Made by a program: the position numbers and the translations under genes. Under the pieces are notes generated by a model. It did not search any database. It was not told the DNA's origin and worked only from the letters and a program-made list of their open reading frames with translations. From positions 1 to 6,918 of the forward strand of contig CAMZET010000075.1 in the NCBI GenBank assembly GCA_947305825.1: 6,918 nt of DNA, given 5' to 3'. The first letter of the stretch is position 1; each line of letters starts with the position of its first letter. Source of the DNA: an uncultured Verrucomicrobiota bacterium (lineage in GTDB: Bacteria; Verrucomicrobiota; Kiritimatiellia; RFP12; UBA1067). This document shows, one piece after another, positions 5,570 through 6,918 of the stretch.

Positions 5570-6918
5570 TTACTTGATTTCGCGCTTCACGAGCGGGCGG
5601 TCGAGCATCTTCTCGTAGAGTTCGATGTACTGGCGAGCGACTTCCTTGTGGGAGAAGCGTTCGAGCGACGCGGCCATGATGCGGCGGATTTCGCGTTCGC
5701 GGACTTCGACCGGCTGCATGTAGAATTCCATGGCGCGGTCCATCGCCCACATGAGGCCGCCGGAATCGTACGTGTCGAACACGAAGCCGTTGCCGGTGGA
5801 GTTGTTCCAGTCGATGTTCTCGACGGTGTCGTGGAGGCCGCCGGTGTTGTGCGCAATCGCGAGCGAACCGTAAATCGGGGCCTGCATCTGCGGCAGGCCG
5901 CACGGCTCGAAGAGCGACGGCATGAGCGTGAAATCGCTCGCCGCGAAGCCAAGCTGCGAGAGACGCCCGTCGAAGTTGTGGACGGCGAGGCGGCTCTGGA
6001 TGCCGTGGAAGCTCTGGATGTCCCAGAAGGGCTGCTGGTAGGGGCCGTTGGCGATAATGGCCAGCTGCGCGCCCTGGTCGTGGTACTTCTCGAGGAAGCG
6101 GTAGGTGATGTCGGTCAGCAGCTGCGGGCCCTTCTGCACCGGGTCGAGGCGGCTGGGCCAGAAGAAGAGCGGTGCGTCCGGGTTCTCCTCGAGGCCGAGG
6201 GCGTGCTGGAGGGCGAGCTTGTTCTGGCGTTTGCCTTCGCGGTGCGTCTCCGGGTTGTATTTGAAGGGGATTTTGTCGTCGGTGGCGGGGTTGTCGGCGG
6301 CGTCGGGCGCGTTAAGGATGCCGGCGGCGCAGCCCGCGTTGAACTTGCCGCGCATCTCGTTGCGGATAGAGTCCGGCACGAACGAGTGCCAGCCGTTCAC
6401 GATTTCCTGGAGGAACGTCGGAGAGACCGTGTTGATGAAGTGCGAGGCGAACACGCCCGACGCCTGGAGGTCGACCTGGTTGTTGTCGCGGCTCTCTTCA
6501 TAGGAATACGGCGGATAGGAGTAGTAGAGGTTCATCCAGAACTCGGCGGCGTCGATGCCGGCGTCCTCGACCTGCGCGAGCGTGAGCTTCTGGGTGTGGA
6601 TGTTGTGGACGGTGAACAGCGCGGGGATGCCTTCGCGGCGGCACGCGGCTGGCACGAGGCCGGTCATCCAGTCGTTGCAGTGCACGAGGTCGGGCTGGAC
6701 GTGCGGGATGATGTTGTTGATTACTTCGCGCTGGAAGGCGAGAGCGAGCTTGATGTTGCCGTCGCCGCGAGAATAGACGGTGTCGCGGTAGTAGAAGCAG
6801 CGGTCTTCGGCGAGGTGGATGCGCTCGTCGGGGAGGTGGCTCTTGTATTTGCGCAGTTCGGATGCGACGAGCTGGGCCGTCTCGACGTGGAACATGCGCC
6901 TGTAGTGCGGCAGCGCGA
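5570..6918 (-). CDS. glgA: Glycogen (starch) synthase, GT5 family, 5' partial
   Basis: The frame is open to the right edge; codons above the ATG at 6895 read ALPHYRR, matching the interior of glycogen synthases, so that ATG is internal and the N-terminus (with the K-x-G-G ADP-glucose loop) is missing from the window. Counting from that Met, visible motifs are HCNDWMTGL (72-80), VHNIH (96-100), GILNAPD (192-198, the family's GI-NGID turn), SRLDPVQKG (248-256), and the catalytic C-terminal block FEPCGLPQM (329-337) with TGGL (351-354). The enzyme adds glucose from ADP-glucose to the non-reducing ends of alpha-1,4-glucan in the cytoplasm. It is the first visible gene of the minus-strand operon and its promoter lies outside the window. 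The stop at 5572-5570 is followed by only 27-30 bp before the glycosyltransferase gene. Related starch synthases or GT5 enzymes for other glucans are possible. Confidence 0.93.
   Translation of the reverse strand, partial: ALPHYRRMFHVETAQLVASELRKYKSHLPDERIHLAEDRCFYYRDTVYSRGDGNIKLALAFQREVINNIIPHVQPDLVHCNDWMTGLVPAACRREGIPALFTVHNIHTQKLTLAQVEDAGIDAAEFWMNLYYSYPPYSYEESRDNNQVDLQASGVFASHFINTVSPTFLQEIVNGWHSFVPDSIRNEMRGKFNAGCAAGILNAPDAADNPATDDKIPFKYNPETHREGKRQNKLALQHALGLEENPDAPLFFWPSRLDPVQKGPQLLTDITYRFLEKYHDQGAQLAIIANGPYQQPFWDIQSFHGIQSRLAVHNFDGRLSQLGFAASDFTLMPSLFEPCGLPQMQAPIYGSLAIAHNTGGLHDTVENIDWNNSTGNGFVFDTYDSGGLMWAMDRAMEFYMQPVEVREREIRRIMAASLERFSHKEVARQYIELYEKMLDRPLVKREIK

Overview
The window looks like a GC-rich chromosomal segment of an uncultured, probably gut-associated bacterium. 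The combination of an Rpn-type PD-(D/E)XK nuclease, decayed BspA-like leucine-rich repeat coding sequence, an orphan ECF sigma factor and a fused sugar-binding-protein/permease would suit the PVC group (Verrucomicrobiota/Kiritimatiellae/Lentisphaerota). That placement is an inference from gene content, not from a marker gene.

Left part, 1-2398, plus strand, accessory character. An Rpn-family nuclease gene (cut by the left edge) ends in a coiled coil built on a duplicated 21-bp heptad unit. Next comes a 662-bp stretch (922-1583) with no intact gene. It holds an inverted repeat after the nuclease gene, a frameshifted remnant of a BspA-like LRR protein (about 1046-1346), a 9-bp tandem repeat, and an extended -10 promoter. 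The promoter leads into an ECF sigma factor gene (1584-2084), followed 44 bp later by a small unrecognised 89-aa protein gene with a good ribosome binding site. No anti-sigma factor gene is visible.

Junction, 2399-2468. The two gene blocks converge here, on stem-loops that can act as a terminator.

Right part, 2469-6918, minus strand, a tight operon read from right to left: glycogen synthase (glgA, 5' end outside the window), then 27-30 bp later a family 2 glycosyltransferase, then, through a 4-bp GTGA stop/start overlap, a 787-aa protein. That last protein joins a secreted sugar-binding protein of an ABC importer to a MalF/UgpA-type permease through an extra membrane helix. The short cytoplasmic linker between the halves is encoded by four tandem copies of a 7-bp unit. 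A second permease and the ATPase are not in the window. The simplest reading is carbohydrate uptake co-expressed with glycogen building and a glycan or lipid-linked sugar transferase.

The most unusual items are the binding-protein/permease fusion with its frameshift-prone heptanucleotide linker, and the orphan sigma factor/small protein pair flanked by copies of CGTGTAGA.
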